Positions 1 through 10,400 of a stretch of 58,454 nucleotides of DNA are shown one piece after another. This DNA comes from Paludibacteraceae bacterium (GTDB taxonomy: Bacteria; Bacteroidota; Bacteroidia; Bacteroidales; Paludibacteraceae), in the NCBI GenBank assembly GCA_017962085.1, contig JAGCWA010000007.1, forward strand, positions 1 through 58,454. Direction: 5' to 3'. The notes beneath the pieces are model-generated. The model had not been told where the DNA came from. It made no database searches and saw only the letters and a program-made list of their open reading frames with translations. Numbering within the stretch: the first letter of the stretch is position 1; each line of letters opens with the position of its first letter. The position numbers and the translations under genes were made by a program.

Positions 1-3000
1 GAGCGGCAGGGACTGCGTCACGACCATGCGGTCGGAGAGGATAGGAAGCAAGGTCTGCTCCGCATCCGAGAAGTTGCCCGCCACGGCGGAGGTGCGCACC
101 AGCACGGCATCCCTATCACGAGGCACGTCGAACGTCCAAGTGGCCGCCGTGTTCTTGCCAGCCTCCACGGAGAACTGGGCATTCAGTTTTGCGACCACCT
201 TCTCCGTCACAGGGTCCAGCAGTTCCATGAGGGCGGTTCCTTTTACCGTTTTTTGGGAGAGGTTGATGACCTTGGCGGATAGCACGCAACGGTCGCCCTT
301 GCGCAGGAAGCGAGGCAGGTTAGGAGAGATCATGAAATCCCTTTGGGTCACCATCTCTTCAGACATCTGTCCGAAGAAGAGGTCCTTGGTATGCGCCAAG
401 GCCCGGAATCTCCAGCGGGTGAGGCTCTCCGGCACCTCGAAGGAGAACTGCACATTACCCTTCTTGTCCGTATAGAGCTGAGGGTAGAAGAAGGCGGTCT
501 CGGAGAAGTTCTTGCGTACCTGCAGATTTTTCCCCATAGAGACATCACTCTGCGACGATAGCGCAGTAAGTCCTTTCATTTTTACACCATAAGCGGCCTC
601 GACCATAAGATTAGAGGGATTGTTATTGCTATCGAGAGGATGTAAAGAGAGAAGACTGCTTGTGGAGCCTGTCAGATCCTGCTTTTTCGGCCTATTGTAC
701 TCACCTGACACGACAAACTCATAGGGTGAGTGCTTTGCTCCATCAGGCAAGGTGATAAAATGGGCGAATGACCATTTTGGTTTAGTTATAAAATCCACTT
801 CAGCTGTCAAATAACCATCCAAAGGTATGAACGTCTCCGCCCATCTGCACGCTTCCCATTTCGGAAATACGAACCAGGATCTCGGTTCAAGATCGAACAC
901 CCATTCCCCATAATAATTATAACGCCCTAATTTATCCACTGAGGCGTCATACATGGATGCCAACACTTCCGCTTGTTTCCCCTTCGGCAGAGTGAGAGTC
1001 CAAAACTCTTGCGCACCCGGCAGCATCTTATCCCTGAAGGAGGAGAGTTTGATAGGCATCTTCTTGTTCTCCTTCTTTTTAGTGATGGTGAATTCCCTAC
1101 TATAGAGTTTTCCTTTGCTTACCAGGAAAAACTTAACATTCAGGTTCTCACCATTTTTCCTTTTTAGAGAGAAAGAGAAATCCTTAATTTCATCGTTCAG
1201 TTGAATCCAACGCTTCTCCACCACATCCTGCTCATCCGACACCACCAGCAGCAGATGTCCCGTCTTTAGGGAGGAACCGACACGGACGTTGTACGATTCC
1301 CCGAAGGGCAACTCCACATTCTTTATGTTCTCGCTCCAAAAAGCCGTCCACAAAGGAGGGCGTCTATCGTTCCCCTTGGAAAGTACCAGTTTATAGGAAG
1401 AGGCGTTTTCAGTCCCTTTTTTATCCATCGCCTTCAACGTCAGCTCATATCCCCCGGAAGCCCACTGCTTAGTATTCAAAGGGAGTTGGAACATACCCTC
1501 TTCATCGGACCGGACATTGCCGGAGGCAACTATATCCGTCCCGTGCGACACTTCATACGAGACCATCGTCTCCTGCCCCATCCCATACAGATTTGTGATC
1601 CTGTATTTCGCGCTCTGGAAGTTTTCCATCCGCACAGGGTCAGCGTCAGTTATTTCGTCAAGGAAAGGCGTTGTGAAGTAAAGGGAACGGTCGCTCACCC
1701 TGACAAAAAGTTTTTCCTCATGCGTCTCTCCTTTCTCATCCGTCACCTTCGCGTAGACGTTGTAAGTGTAAAACGTTTCATCCCTCCTGCCATCCACTTT
1801 TCTTTGAGCCACAAAAGGAATCATGAATGAGCCATCAGCCGAGGCCCTACACGAATCTTGCGCCACATCATCCGTCTTCCGACCATACCCACCGTTGCGC
1901 CTTGATACGCGTTCAACACGGTACTCCACTTTCACTCCCGACAGCGGTGCGCCCAACAGGTAATCGGCTTGTCCCCTCACTTGAATCGTATCGCCAAAAG
2001 AGAAGTCTTCTGCCGGGCAAGTCAGTTTCACTTCGAACGTCGGACGTTTATACTCCGCGACCTCGATGAAGACCCTCTCTCTTTGTTTGAAATATTCAAC
2101 ACGTATCTGATACCTGGCGGGTCGCGCATTCTCTGGCAAGGCAAAAGAGGAAGACGCCGAACCGAATATGTTCGTCACCAACTCCTTTTCATCAACTATT
2201 TCGCCTCTAATACTTTCCAACTTGACCGTAACCTTCTCATCAGTTATCAGTTTAGTCTGCCCCTGAGAAATCTGATACAGAATAATTTTAAAATTAACCT
2301 GCTGGGAAGGCCGATAAACAGTGCGGTCCGTGTAGATGCTGGCATATATATGCACATCCTCCACAATCCCATACCGGTTCCATCGTCTACCCGGAGAATA
2401 GAAATAACGCACATAGTCTCTCCAATTATAATCCGGAGAGAGAAACACATCATCACCATCCACGAAGCAAGTCCGGACTTCATGTTGGTCAGTATAATCA
2501 TGAATTGTGATATTCGCAAAACCGGATGGGTCAGTGGTCTGCTCACTAATGGTTTCGTATGCTTTACCCGCATCTGAGAAGTAAGATCTTTTTTGGGCAA
2601 TTAATTTCACATCCGACTTGGGTGCACCAGTATTCGCATCCATTACAACATAATCCTTGGAAGATTCATTTCGATTCCTTTTGCCAGTTGCCAAGCAAAA
2701 AAGATCAGAGACCTCAAATGCCATGAACTTATCGGTTGTGTCAACCCTAAGTCCGTACAAGCCATAGGGGAGAGTCGATAAATTAAGCACCGTATCACGT
2801 AAGACGCAATAGTTCGTCTTTGAGAGGTCAAAAAGAAAAGATTGCAATAGGGTAGTCGAAACATCATGGGGGTTCCTGCTATATAGATTACGAGGAGAAT
2901 AACAATAATGCCTCCCAAAAACGTCATGGATGTCGTAATCGCCTGCGGAAGAGTAGTTTATGCGGGAAAGATTCAGTTTTAGCTGATTCATGTTCGCATA

Positions 3001-4071
3001 GGAGACTTTCACCTTTACCGTATCCGATGTATGAATTTTCGTATTCACCAAAGAGATGGATAGCCTTGGTTCATTTAACAATTCGGAGAAGTCTTGTAAA
3101 ACATATGTTTTCTCATGGTCAGGGAAGGATTTGATACCCTCTTCGCAAATATCCATCAATCGTTGAGGCAGCTTTGAATCCTCCGGCAAATCCTCCCATG
3201 AAACGTTCTTTCCCAGTTCCCTGAGTAAAGATATGCGAACCAGGATGGAGGCGCGGTGATCCTTCACCTCCTCTAACAGGGATTCCAGCTGGTGTATGAT
3301 CGCAGACCTCTCTTCATTACCTTTGAACTTGAACTCCAGCAACATCAGTTTTGTTTTCACGTATGCGTCACGCTCCTTGTCGTTCGCATGGAAGTCCACC
3401 CAATCCGCCATCAGTTTCCCTTTTTCCCTAGCGTTAAAAATGCTATCCTTCACTATCCAATGATAGGGAGACTCCCTTTCCAGCATATTGGACAAGAAAA
3501 AGTCATAGAGTGTGGGATAATAGATGCGGCTGCCCTCCCCCAAGTTCAAGATGAGTTCGTATTGGGAGGAAGGCGTACTTTTCATTTTTTCGTTGGAGAT
3601 GGCTTCAAGCCAATTATCACGGATGTTTTTGATAAACAGACGAGCCGTCCATTCGCTGATATCCTCCGGCACATAGTCGTCCAGGTCTGTGCGTCTAGCG
3701 ATGTTATCGATATTCTCCTGGTAATACCTCCGATACAATTCTCCGATCATGAAGGTGGCGACGGAGCGGGCCACATCGTCCTTCGTCCGCTGCTGGAACT
3801 CCTTCATCTCGGATAGGCAACCCGCAAAGGAGGAACCATCGATATAGCTACGCACATTCCCACGTTTGATGATGCAACATAATTCCTGCGGCGCATTCCT
3901 TTCCGCCTTCGCATGTTTTTCGATGGCGCTGATTTTGGCCAACGCCTTCATAGGCTCGGTGTATATCAGTTCATCCATGGACTCCCACTCCTTGGCATAG
4001 TCAAAAGAGGAGAATAGTCCCCAAACAAGCACTAGACCGATTATCGTTAAACAAAAAGAGCCTCTCTTCAT
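1..4071 (-). CDS. alpha-2-macroglobulin family protein, C-terminus off the left edge
   Basis: The frame is open without a stop from the ATG at 4071 to base 1 (checked codon by codon), giving 1357 residues with the C-terminus missing. The N-terminus (MKRGSFCLTIIGLVLVWGLF) is a signal peptide, so the protein is exported. The diagnostic block lies near residues 1185-1240: FFYPQLYTDKKGNV, then FEVPESLTRWRF, then ISPNLPRFLRKGD. This is the A2M-domain signature of large bacterial, YfaS-like alpha-2-macroglobulins. The residues before it read as serial beta-sandwich (macroglobulin-like) segments. Family members are envelope proteins thought to trap proteases or support the outer membrane. No CxEQ thioester is visible; it would lie beyond the edge, and many Bacteroidetes members lack it. 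The gene is first in a run of four minus-strand genes for exported proteins. Family call is sure, precise role is not. Confidence 0.9.
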   Translation of the reverse strand, partial: MKRGSFCLTIIGLVLVWGLFSSFDYAKEWESMDELIYTEPMKALAKISAIEKHAKAERNAPQELCCIIKRGNVRSYIDGSSFAGCLSEMKEFQQRTKDDVARSVATFMIGELYRRYYQENIDNIARRTDLDDYVPEDISEWTARLFIKNIRDNWLEAISNEKMKSTPSSQYELILNLGEGSRIYYPTLYDFFLSNMLERESPYHWIVKDSIFNAREKGKLMADWVDFHANDKERDAYVKTKLMLLEFKFKGNEERSAIIHQLESLLEEVKDHRASILVRISLLRELGKNVSWEDLPEDSKLPQRLMDICEEGIKSFPDHEKTYVLQDFSELLNEPRLSISLVNTKIHTSDTVKVKVSYANMNQLKLNLSRINYSSAGDYDIHDVFGRHYCYSPRNLYSRNPHDVSTTLLQSFLFDLSKTNYCVLRDTVLNLSTLPYGLYGLRVDTTDKFMAFEVSDLFCLATGKRNRNESSKDYVVMDANTGAPKSDVKLIAQKRSYFSDAGKAYETISEQTTDPSGFANITIHDYTDQHEVRTCFVDGDDVFLSPDYNWRDYVRYFYSPGRRWNRYGIVEDVHIYASIYTDRTVYRPSQQVNFKIILYQISQGQTKLITDEKVTVKLESIRGEIVDEKELVTNIFGSASSSFALPENARPARYQIRVEYFKQRERVFIEVAEYKRPTFEVKLTCPAEDFSFGDTIQVRGQADYLLGAPLSGVKVEYRVERVSRRNGGYGRKTDDVAQDSCRASADGSFMIPFVAQRKVDGRRDETFYTYNVYAKVTDEKGETHEEKLFVRVSDRSLYFTTPFLDEITDADPVRMENFQSAKYRITNLYGMGQETMVSYEVSHGTDIVASGNVRSDEEGMFQLPLNTKQWASGGYELTLKAMDKKGTENASSYKLVLSKGNDRRPPLWTAFWSENIKNVELPFGESYNVRVGSSLKTGHLLLVVSDEQDVVEKRWIQLNDEIKDFSFSLKRKNGENLNVKFFLVSKGKLYSREFTITKKKENKKMPIKLSSFRDKMLPGAQEFWTLTLPKGKQAEVLASMYDASVDKLGRYNYYGEWVFDLEPRSWFVFPKWEACRWAETFIPLDGYLTAEVDFITKPKWSFAHFITLPDGAKHSPYEFVVSGEYNRPKKQDLTGSTSSLLSLHPLDSNNNPSNLMVEAAYGVKMKGLTALSSQSDVSMGKNLQVRKNFSETAFFYPQLYTDKKGNVQFSFEVPESLTRWRFRALAHTKDLFFGQMSEEMVTQRDFMISPNLPRFLRKGDRCVLSAKVINLSQKTVKGTALMELLDPVTEKVVAKLNAQFSVEAGKNTAATWTFDVPRDRDAVLVRTSAVAGNFSDAEQTLLPILSDRMVVTQSLPL

Positions 4072-4387
4072 AAATCAGATATTTTATTGTCCTAAATTAT
4101 AAAAGAATTTACAATTTGACAACCTAATGCAATTTACGATTTGACGATTTACGATTTGTGGGGTTCGTGGGTATTTACGATTTTATGATTTACGATTTAC
4201 TATTTGCGGCGTTCGTGGACATTTACAAATAACGGGGGAACATACATACATGCACATCCCCCCGCTAAAAACAGGGGCTTACACCCCTGCCTGTGTTGTA
4301 GTCGCCCCATTGGGGCTCAGGGTGTACGCATCATATGGGGATCACTCCCCAAGCAACTCTTAATTCTTAACTCTTAATTCCTAATTA
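4072..4387. repeat. intergenic repeat mosaic: AT-rich string plus hairpin chain
   Basis: No gene is seen here. About 4096-4225 holds repeated ttacgattt/acaattt strings in several near-copies. About 4262-4335 holds short GC-rich inverted repeats: a copy of the AGGGG...CCCCT type around the words acacccctg, and gccccattggggc. The last roughly 110 bases before the 4388 gene end closely match the corresponding bases before the end of the next BspA-like gene (about 7385-7500). The 3' flank and gene end were therefore probably duplicated together. Confidence 0.75.
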
Positions 4388-7153
4388 TCAAAGCATTACC
4401 TTCACGCTCTTCGCCTCTGTCTTAACAACGAACATTCCCTTGCCAGGCAAGACGAAGCGGACAGTCTCATTCTCCTTGCCCTGTGCGGCACGCAGCAATT
4501 TACCGTTGAGGTCATAGACCTCGATGCGGCCCTCAGCGCCACGCACGAAAAGGGAGAGGTTCTCCGTCCAGATGGTGCAATCGGTTGAGGCGAGGTTATC
4601 CGTACCGGTTTGTTCAGAAATTTTCACGGTCCAGCCCTCAGGGATTCTGTTTATGCCGTACTCCTGAGGCAATTCTTTCGGGCAGATGAAAGTGCCGGTA
4701 GGGGCTACGCCAGCGACCCATGAATTGTCCATTCCCTCCCACTCCGAGAAACTGACCTTGATTTGGGAGATGCTATGGCAGCTGTCGAACATATTTTCGT
4801 AGCATCCCTCCTCCAATTTTGTGGCAGGGAGTTCCGGCGCCTGTGTCAGGTTGGTGCATTCCGCGAACATGGTGGCATAGCAGTATCGACTCAATTCTTT
4901 GGCGGGGAGTTCCGGCGCTTGAGTCAGGCTGGTACAATATCCGAACATCCTCATGTAGCATCCTTGTTGCAGTGATGTGGCAGGGAGTTCCGGCGCCTTC
5001 TTCAGGTCGACGCATCCTGCGAACATTAGCACGTAGCATCCTTGTCGCAGTGATGTGGCGGGGAGTTCCGGCGCTTCAATCAGGTTGGCGCAGTTTTGAA
5101 ATAATCCCTCAAAGCAAAAATCGGAGGGTATCGTCTTGCTTACACCTGCTGCGTCGATCAGGCTCATGATGCTTCCGCTGGCGGCGACGGAACCGGTCAT
5201 GGCGAAATGTATGCCATTGTTTCCACGGACGATAAGTCCATCAGGGTTGTACCCCCTCAGTAAAGCTTTGTCGCCTTTCTTTCCCAGCGTGATCGTATCG
5301 ATACCTATGAGTGGTGCCCATGTTTGTCCATTGTCCAAGGAGTATTGGATATTAGGGTATAGCATCAAGAAATAGGGATCATCTTGTGTTATGCTGAAGG
5401 AAGAACTGTCCATTTCGGCGGTGAAGGTGAGGTAGTTGAAATTCTCCGTCCGCCATCCCTCCGGGATCCGGTCGGTGCCATATTCCTTCGCCAATTTCTG
5501 TGGTGAGATGAAGGTGCCGGAAGGGGCGACATTGGAGAGCCAGTTGAGGGTCGCTTCGGAATCCGTCCAATCGCTGAAGCTCACGTTGACCAAGGAAAGG
5601 TTTCCGCAACCGTCGAACATTGAATCGTAGCAATGTGCGGCAAGCTTCATGGCAGATAGCACAGGCGTCTGTGTCAGGCCGGTGCAACCTTGGAACATCT
5701 TCTGGTAGCAGCCTTCGGTCAGGGTCGTGGCGGAAAGGATCGGCGCGCGTTTCAGGCATTGGCATTGCTCGAATAGTCCATAAAAACAATAAGGGTTCGG
5801 GATGGTCTGGCATGCGCCTATGCCGTCGATCAGGCTCATCACGTTACCGTCGGCTTCGATGGAGCCGGACATGACGAATTGGGTGTGGTTCTCTTCTCCC
5901 CAGGAGAATCCCTGAGGGTTGTATCCTTTCATCATTGCCTGGTCATATTTCGCCAAGACGATTTTCTCGCCGGAGATGAGAGGGGACCAAGTCCGGCCAC
6001 TGTCCAAGGAGTATTGCAGGTCGGGGATGGAGTCGCCCCACGTCATGATCCCGAAGGAGGAGCTGTCCTCCTTGGCGGTGAAGGTGAGGTAGTCGAAGAA
6101 TACCAGTTCCCAACCCTCCGGGATATTGTTTACGCTATAATCCTTGGCTGTTCCCCGAGGGCAAATAAAGATGCCGGTGGGAGCCACGTTGGCGACCCAT
6201 GATTGGCTGTACATATCTTCGACGAGTCCCCATTGGGTATAGCCTATCCTTATCTTGGACAGACTGGTGCAACCGTCGAACATATTCTTGTAGCAATCTT
6301 TGACCAGTACCTTAGCGGGTAGCTCAGGAGCCTCCTTCAGGCTGGTACATTCCTCGAACATTCCAGAGTAGCAATTATAATCCAAGGTAGTGGCGGGAAG
6401 TTCCGGTGCCTGTGTTAGATTGGTGCATCTGCTAAACATGCCCATGTAACAATGGTTACCCAGAGTGGTGGCGGGAAGTTTGGGGGCTTTCGCCAAGCTG
6501 GTGCAACCAGCGAACATTACGTTATAGCACCCCTCAGCCAAAGTGGTGGCGGGAAGTTCCGGCGCCTGCGTCAGAGAAGTGCAACCAGCGAACATTCCCA
6601 AATAGCAACTTTCAGCCAATGTGGTGACGGGAAGAGCGGGTGCCTGCGTCAGAGAAGTGCAACCAGAGAACATTGCGTGGTAGCAACCGTCAGTTAGAGT
6701 GGTGGCGGGGAGTTCCGGCGCCTGCGTCAGCGCTTGGCAATTATAGAACAAATCGCTGAAACAGTATGGGTTGGGAATCACTTTACTTTCCCCTGTGCTA
6801 TCGATCAGGCTCATCACACTACCGCTTGCGGCGATGGAACCGGTCATGGAGAAATGGGTGGCAATCTCTGGGTATTCAGTGAAATGCTCCGGGTTGTATC
6901 CCTTCAACAAGGCCTTGTCTCCCTTCTTATTCAAAGTGACCGTGTCTGTTCCCGAAAGGGTAGTCCATGTCTCTCCGTTGTCCAAGGAATAGCGGACATC
7001 AGGGAAGGTTTGGAAATGATCAAGAGGAGGAAAAATATAATTGCCTATTGTGAAGGTGGAACTGTCTTCTTGGGCGGTGAAGGTGAGATAATTGGCCGCA
7101 AAACCATTATAGGCACACAGCAACATGAACAATAACGTGATTCTTCTATTCAT
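4388..7153 (-). CDS. BspA/DUF285-like repeat protein with T9SS-type C-terminal tail (921 aa)
   Basis: Secreted repeat protein. The signal peptide is MNRRITLLFMLLCAYNGFAA. There are three modules (about residues 20-350, 355-575 and 575-835). Each opens with YLTFTA..DSS.F and a YSLDNG.TW strand, passes through KGDKALL.GYNP and a GS..ASG.VMSLID block, continues as 26-residue repeats (C-Y-x-x-M-F-x-G-C-T-S-L-T-Q-A-P-E-L-P-A-T-T-L), and closes with VAPTGTFICP and IPEGW. I count 6, 2 and 4 repeats. The last 70 residues (LFVRGAEGRIEVYDLNGKLL, then a Gly turn and VVKTEAKSVKVML) resemble type A sorting domains of the type IX secretion system, so the protein probably reaches the cell surface. BspA-type repeats in this phylum are linked to adhesion; the ligand here is unknown. 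Five relatives lie in the window. Confidence 0.85.
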   Translation of the reverse strand: MNRRITLLFMLLCAYNGFAANYLTFTAQEDSSTFTIGNYIFPPLDHFQTFPDVRYSLDNGETWTTLSGTDTVTLNKKGDKALLKGYNPEHFTEYPEIATHFSMTGSIAASGSVMSLIDSTGESKVIPNPYCFSDLFYNCQALTQAPELPATTLTDGCYHAMFSGCTSLTQAPALPVTTLAESCYLGMFAGCTSLTQAPELPATTLAEGCYNVMFAGCTSLAKAPKLPATTLGNHCYMGMFSRCTNLTQAPELPATTLDYNCYSGMFEECTSLKEAPELPAKVLVKDCYKNMFDGCTSLSKIRIGYTQWGLVEDMYSQSWVANVAPTGIFICPRGTAKDYSVNNIPEGWELVFFDYLTFTAKEDSSSFGIMTWGDSIPDLQYSLDSGRTWSPLISGEKIVLAKYDQAMMKGYNPQGFSWGEENHTQFVMSGSIEADGNVMSLIDGIGACQTIPNPYCFYGLFEQCQCLKRAPILSATTLTEGCYQKMFQGCTGLTQTPVLSAMKLAAHCYDSMFDGCGNLSLVNVSFSDWTDSEATLNWLSNVAPSGTFISPQKLAKEYGTDRIPEGWRTENFNYLTFTAEMDSSSFSITQDDPYFLMLYPNIQYSLDNGQTWAPLIGIDTITLGKKGDKALLRGYNPDGLIVRGNNGIHFAMTGSVAASGSIMSLIDAAGVSKTIPSDFCFEGLFQNCANLIEAPELPATSLRQGCYVLMFAGCVDLKKAPELPATSLQQGCYMRMFGYCTSLTQAPELPAKELSRYCYATMFAECTNLTQAPELPATKLEEGCYENMFDSCHSISQIKVSFSEWEGMDNSWVAGVAPTGTFICPKELPQEYGINRIPEGWTVKISEQTGTDNLASTDCTIWTENLSLFVRGAEGRIEVYDLNGKLLRAAQGKENETVRFVLPGKGMFVVKTEAKSVKVML

Positions 7154-7495
7154 AATACCCTGAATTTATGTTTATTACATGAAAAGCGTAACGTTGCATC
7201 CATACTCCATGCGCAACGATTGTTGATTTTAAATATTCAACAAAAATAATAAAATAAATGAAGATACGTAATGATTATTTTACAATTTACAATTTACGAT
7301 TTACAACACACATCCGCCCTAATTCCGCTAACGTCTGTATTGTTGTCACCCCTTCGGGGTTCATATCACACATATTGTTTGTCAAACAGGGGTTTACACC
7401 CCTGCCTGTGATGTGGTCGCCCCTATGGGGCTCAGGGTGTACGCATCATATGGGGATCACTCCCCAAGCAACTCTTAACTCTTAATTCTTAATTA
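7154..7495. repeat. intergenic repeat mosaic upstream of the 7153 start and downstream of the giant BspA-like gene
   Basis: No gene is seen. The stretch contains an AT-rich string (about 7270-7305), a hairpin reading accccttcggggt (about 7348-7360, the reverse complement of the ACCCC-GAA-GGGGT hairpin found elsewhere), aggggtttacacccct (about 7390) and gcccctatggggc (about 7420). Its last roughly 110 bases closely match 4280-4387, which suggests duplication of a gene-end plus 3'-flank unit. Confidence 0.75.
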
Positions 7496-10400
7496 TCAAA
7501 GTATTACCTTCACACTCTTCGCCTCTGTCTTAACAACGAACACACCCTCCGCAGGCAAGACGAAACGGATGGTTTCGCCACTCTTTCCCTGTGCGGCGCG
7601 CAGCAGTTGTCCATTGAGGTTATAGACCTCGACGAGGCCTTCGGCGCCACGGACGAAGAGGGTATGGCCTTCGTTCCAGATGGTGAAGTTGGACGAAGAG
7701 AGGTTCTCCAAGCCGTTCCCGCCGTCTGAGTACACTATCTTCCAGCCCTCTGGTATATGGCTCCCATCATATATCTCAGCCAGTTTTTTCGGGCAGGTGA
7801 AAGTACCGGTCGGGGCGACGTCCACAACCCAATCGGAAGTGCAATCCCACGTGGAGAAGGAAACACTGATTTCGGACAAGCTTTCGCAATCCTGGAACAT
7901 ACCCGAATAACAATCCATGGCAAGTTGGGTGGCAGGCAAATTCGGTGCTTTGGTCAGGCTGGTGCAGCCATTGAACATATCTGCATAACAATAAGCAGTC
8001 AACGTCATGGCAGGCAATTCAGGCGCTTGCGTCAGGCTGGTGCAGCCATTGAACATATTACTATAACAACCATCGTTCAATGTGGTGGCGAGCAATTCAG
8101 GCGCTTGCGTCAGGCTGGTGCAGCCATTGAACATATTACAATAACAATAATCATATAACGACGTGGCAGGCAATTCAGGCGCTTGCGTCAGGCTGATACA
8201 ATCCTTAAACAAATATTTATAACAACAATAAGCTAACTTCGTGGCGGGCAGTTTAGGCGCTTGCGTCAAGCTGGTGCACCCTTCAAACATACTGCAATAA
8301 CATTCACCACTGGACAGCAAGGTTGCTGGCAACTGAGGCGCTTGGGTCAAGCCGGAGCAGTTCATGAACATGTAACGATAACAAGCATCAGCTAAAGATA
8401 AGGCGGGCAACTCAGGCGCTTGCGTCAACTTAGTGCAATTTTTGAACATGCCCTCATAGCATTGTATAGTCAATATTGCAGCAGGCAATTTAGGCGCTTG
8501 CGTCAGGCTGGTGCATCCTTCAAACATACTTTTATAACAAAAATCAGTCAACGTCATGGCAGGCAATTCAGGCGCTTGCGTCAGGCTGGTGCATTCTTTG
8601 AACAGATTCTCGAAACAATGGCTGCCATTCCGAGCAATCATGGTAATCCCGCCCTCGTTATCCACGAGGCTCATCACACTTCCGCTCGCCGCTATTTTGC
8701 CGGTCATTGAGAAAAACGAGTAACTGTCACTGGACCTTGAAAATCCATTGGTGCTGTTTTCCCCTCTCAGCAAGGCGAAATCTCCCGTTTGCTTCAGAAT
8801 GACAAACTCAGCCGGCACAAGTTTCTTCCATGTTAGCCCGTCATCCAACGAGTACTGGATATCAGGACTATTGTTGACATGTACGATGCTGAACGAGGAG
8901 CTGTCCTCCATGGCGGTGAAGGTGAGGTAGCCCTTCTTGGATGCGATGGTCCACCCTACAGGAATCCTATCCTCGCCATACTCCTCGGGCAGTACCTCCA
9001 AGCAGGAGAAAGTGCCGGTCGGGGCGACATCCTTGACCCATGTCTGGGTGCTTTCCGACCAGTCTTTGAAGTTTACTTTAATGTAGAAGAGGCTGCTGCA
9101 TCCGTTGAACATTGCCTCATAGCACCCATTCGCCAAATGGGAGGCATAGAGTGCAGGCGCATGCACCAGATTGGTGCACCCTTCGAACATGGCTTTATAA
9201 CAGTCGTCAGCCAATTTGGTCGCTGGCAGTTCAGGCGCTTGCGTCAGGCTGGTGCACCCCTTGAACATGCCAGCATAACATCCCTTTGCCAAAGAGGTCG
9301 CCGGCAGCCTTGGCGCTTGCAATAGGCTGGCGCACCCTTCGAACAGTTTTGTGAAGCAATGGCTACCATTCTGAGGCATCACAGTCGTTTTGCCCTCGCT
9401 ATCCAGAAGGGTCATCACATCACCGCTGGCCATGATTTCACCCGTCATCGTGAAGTGCGAGTATGCCTCCTCGGATTTTGAGAAGCCATCGGTGCTATTA
9501 TCTCCCTTCAGCAAGGCGTAATCGCCTATGTGTTCCAAGATGACAGGCTCATCCGCCTTAAGGTCCGTCCACGTATTCCCGCCATCCAAGGAGTATTGGA
9601 TATTAGGATTATTGGAGACATTTACGATGCCGAACGAGGAGTTGTCCTCCATGGCGGTGAAGGTGAGGTAATCCGCATCCATGTATACGATTGACCACCC
9701 CTGTGGTATTTTACTCGTGCCGTACTCCTCCTTCAATTTATTCGGGCAGATGAAGGTGCCGGAAGGGGCGACATCCGCAACCCAAGACTGGGTGCTTTCC
9801 GACCAACTGTTGAAGCCGACTGAGATGGAGGAGAGTCTCTGACAACCGGAGAACATGGATTCGTAACATTTCAATGCCAGCTGGGTAGCGGGGAGCTCAG
9901 GCGCTTGGGTCAGGTCAGTGCACCCCACGAACATGGACTCGTAACAGTAATCCGCCAGTTGGGTGGCAGGCAGTTCAGGCGCCTGGGTTAGGTTGGAGCA
10001 TAAGTTAAACATGGCTTGATAGCAGTGTTCAGCCATTATGGTGGCGGGGAGTTCGGGCGCTTGGGTCAAGCCAATGCAGCTGCCGAACATTCCCTTGTAA
10101 CACCACTGGATCAGTTTCGTGGCGGGGAGTTCGGGCGCTTGGGTCAAGCCGTAGGCTCCTTCGAACATACGTCCGTAGCAGTATTCCGCCAGTTCCATAG
10201 CGGGGAGCTCAGGCGCCTGGGTCAAGCCATAGCACGATGAGAACATATACGAGTAGCAACCTTCGGCCAGTTGCGTGGCAGGAAGCACGGGCGCCTGGGT
10301 CAGGCTGTAGTCATTTTCGAACATATGTCCGTAGCAGTAAGCCGTCAGTTCCGTAGCGGGGAGTTCAGGTGCTTGGGTCAAGCAGGAGCACCCTTTGAAC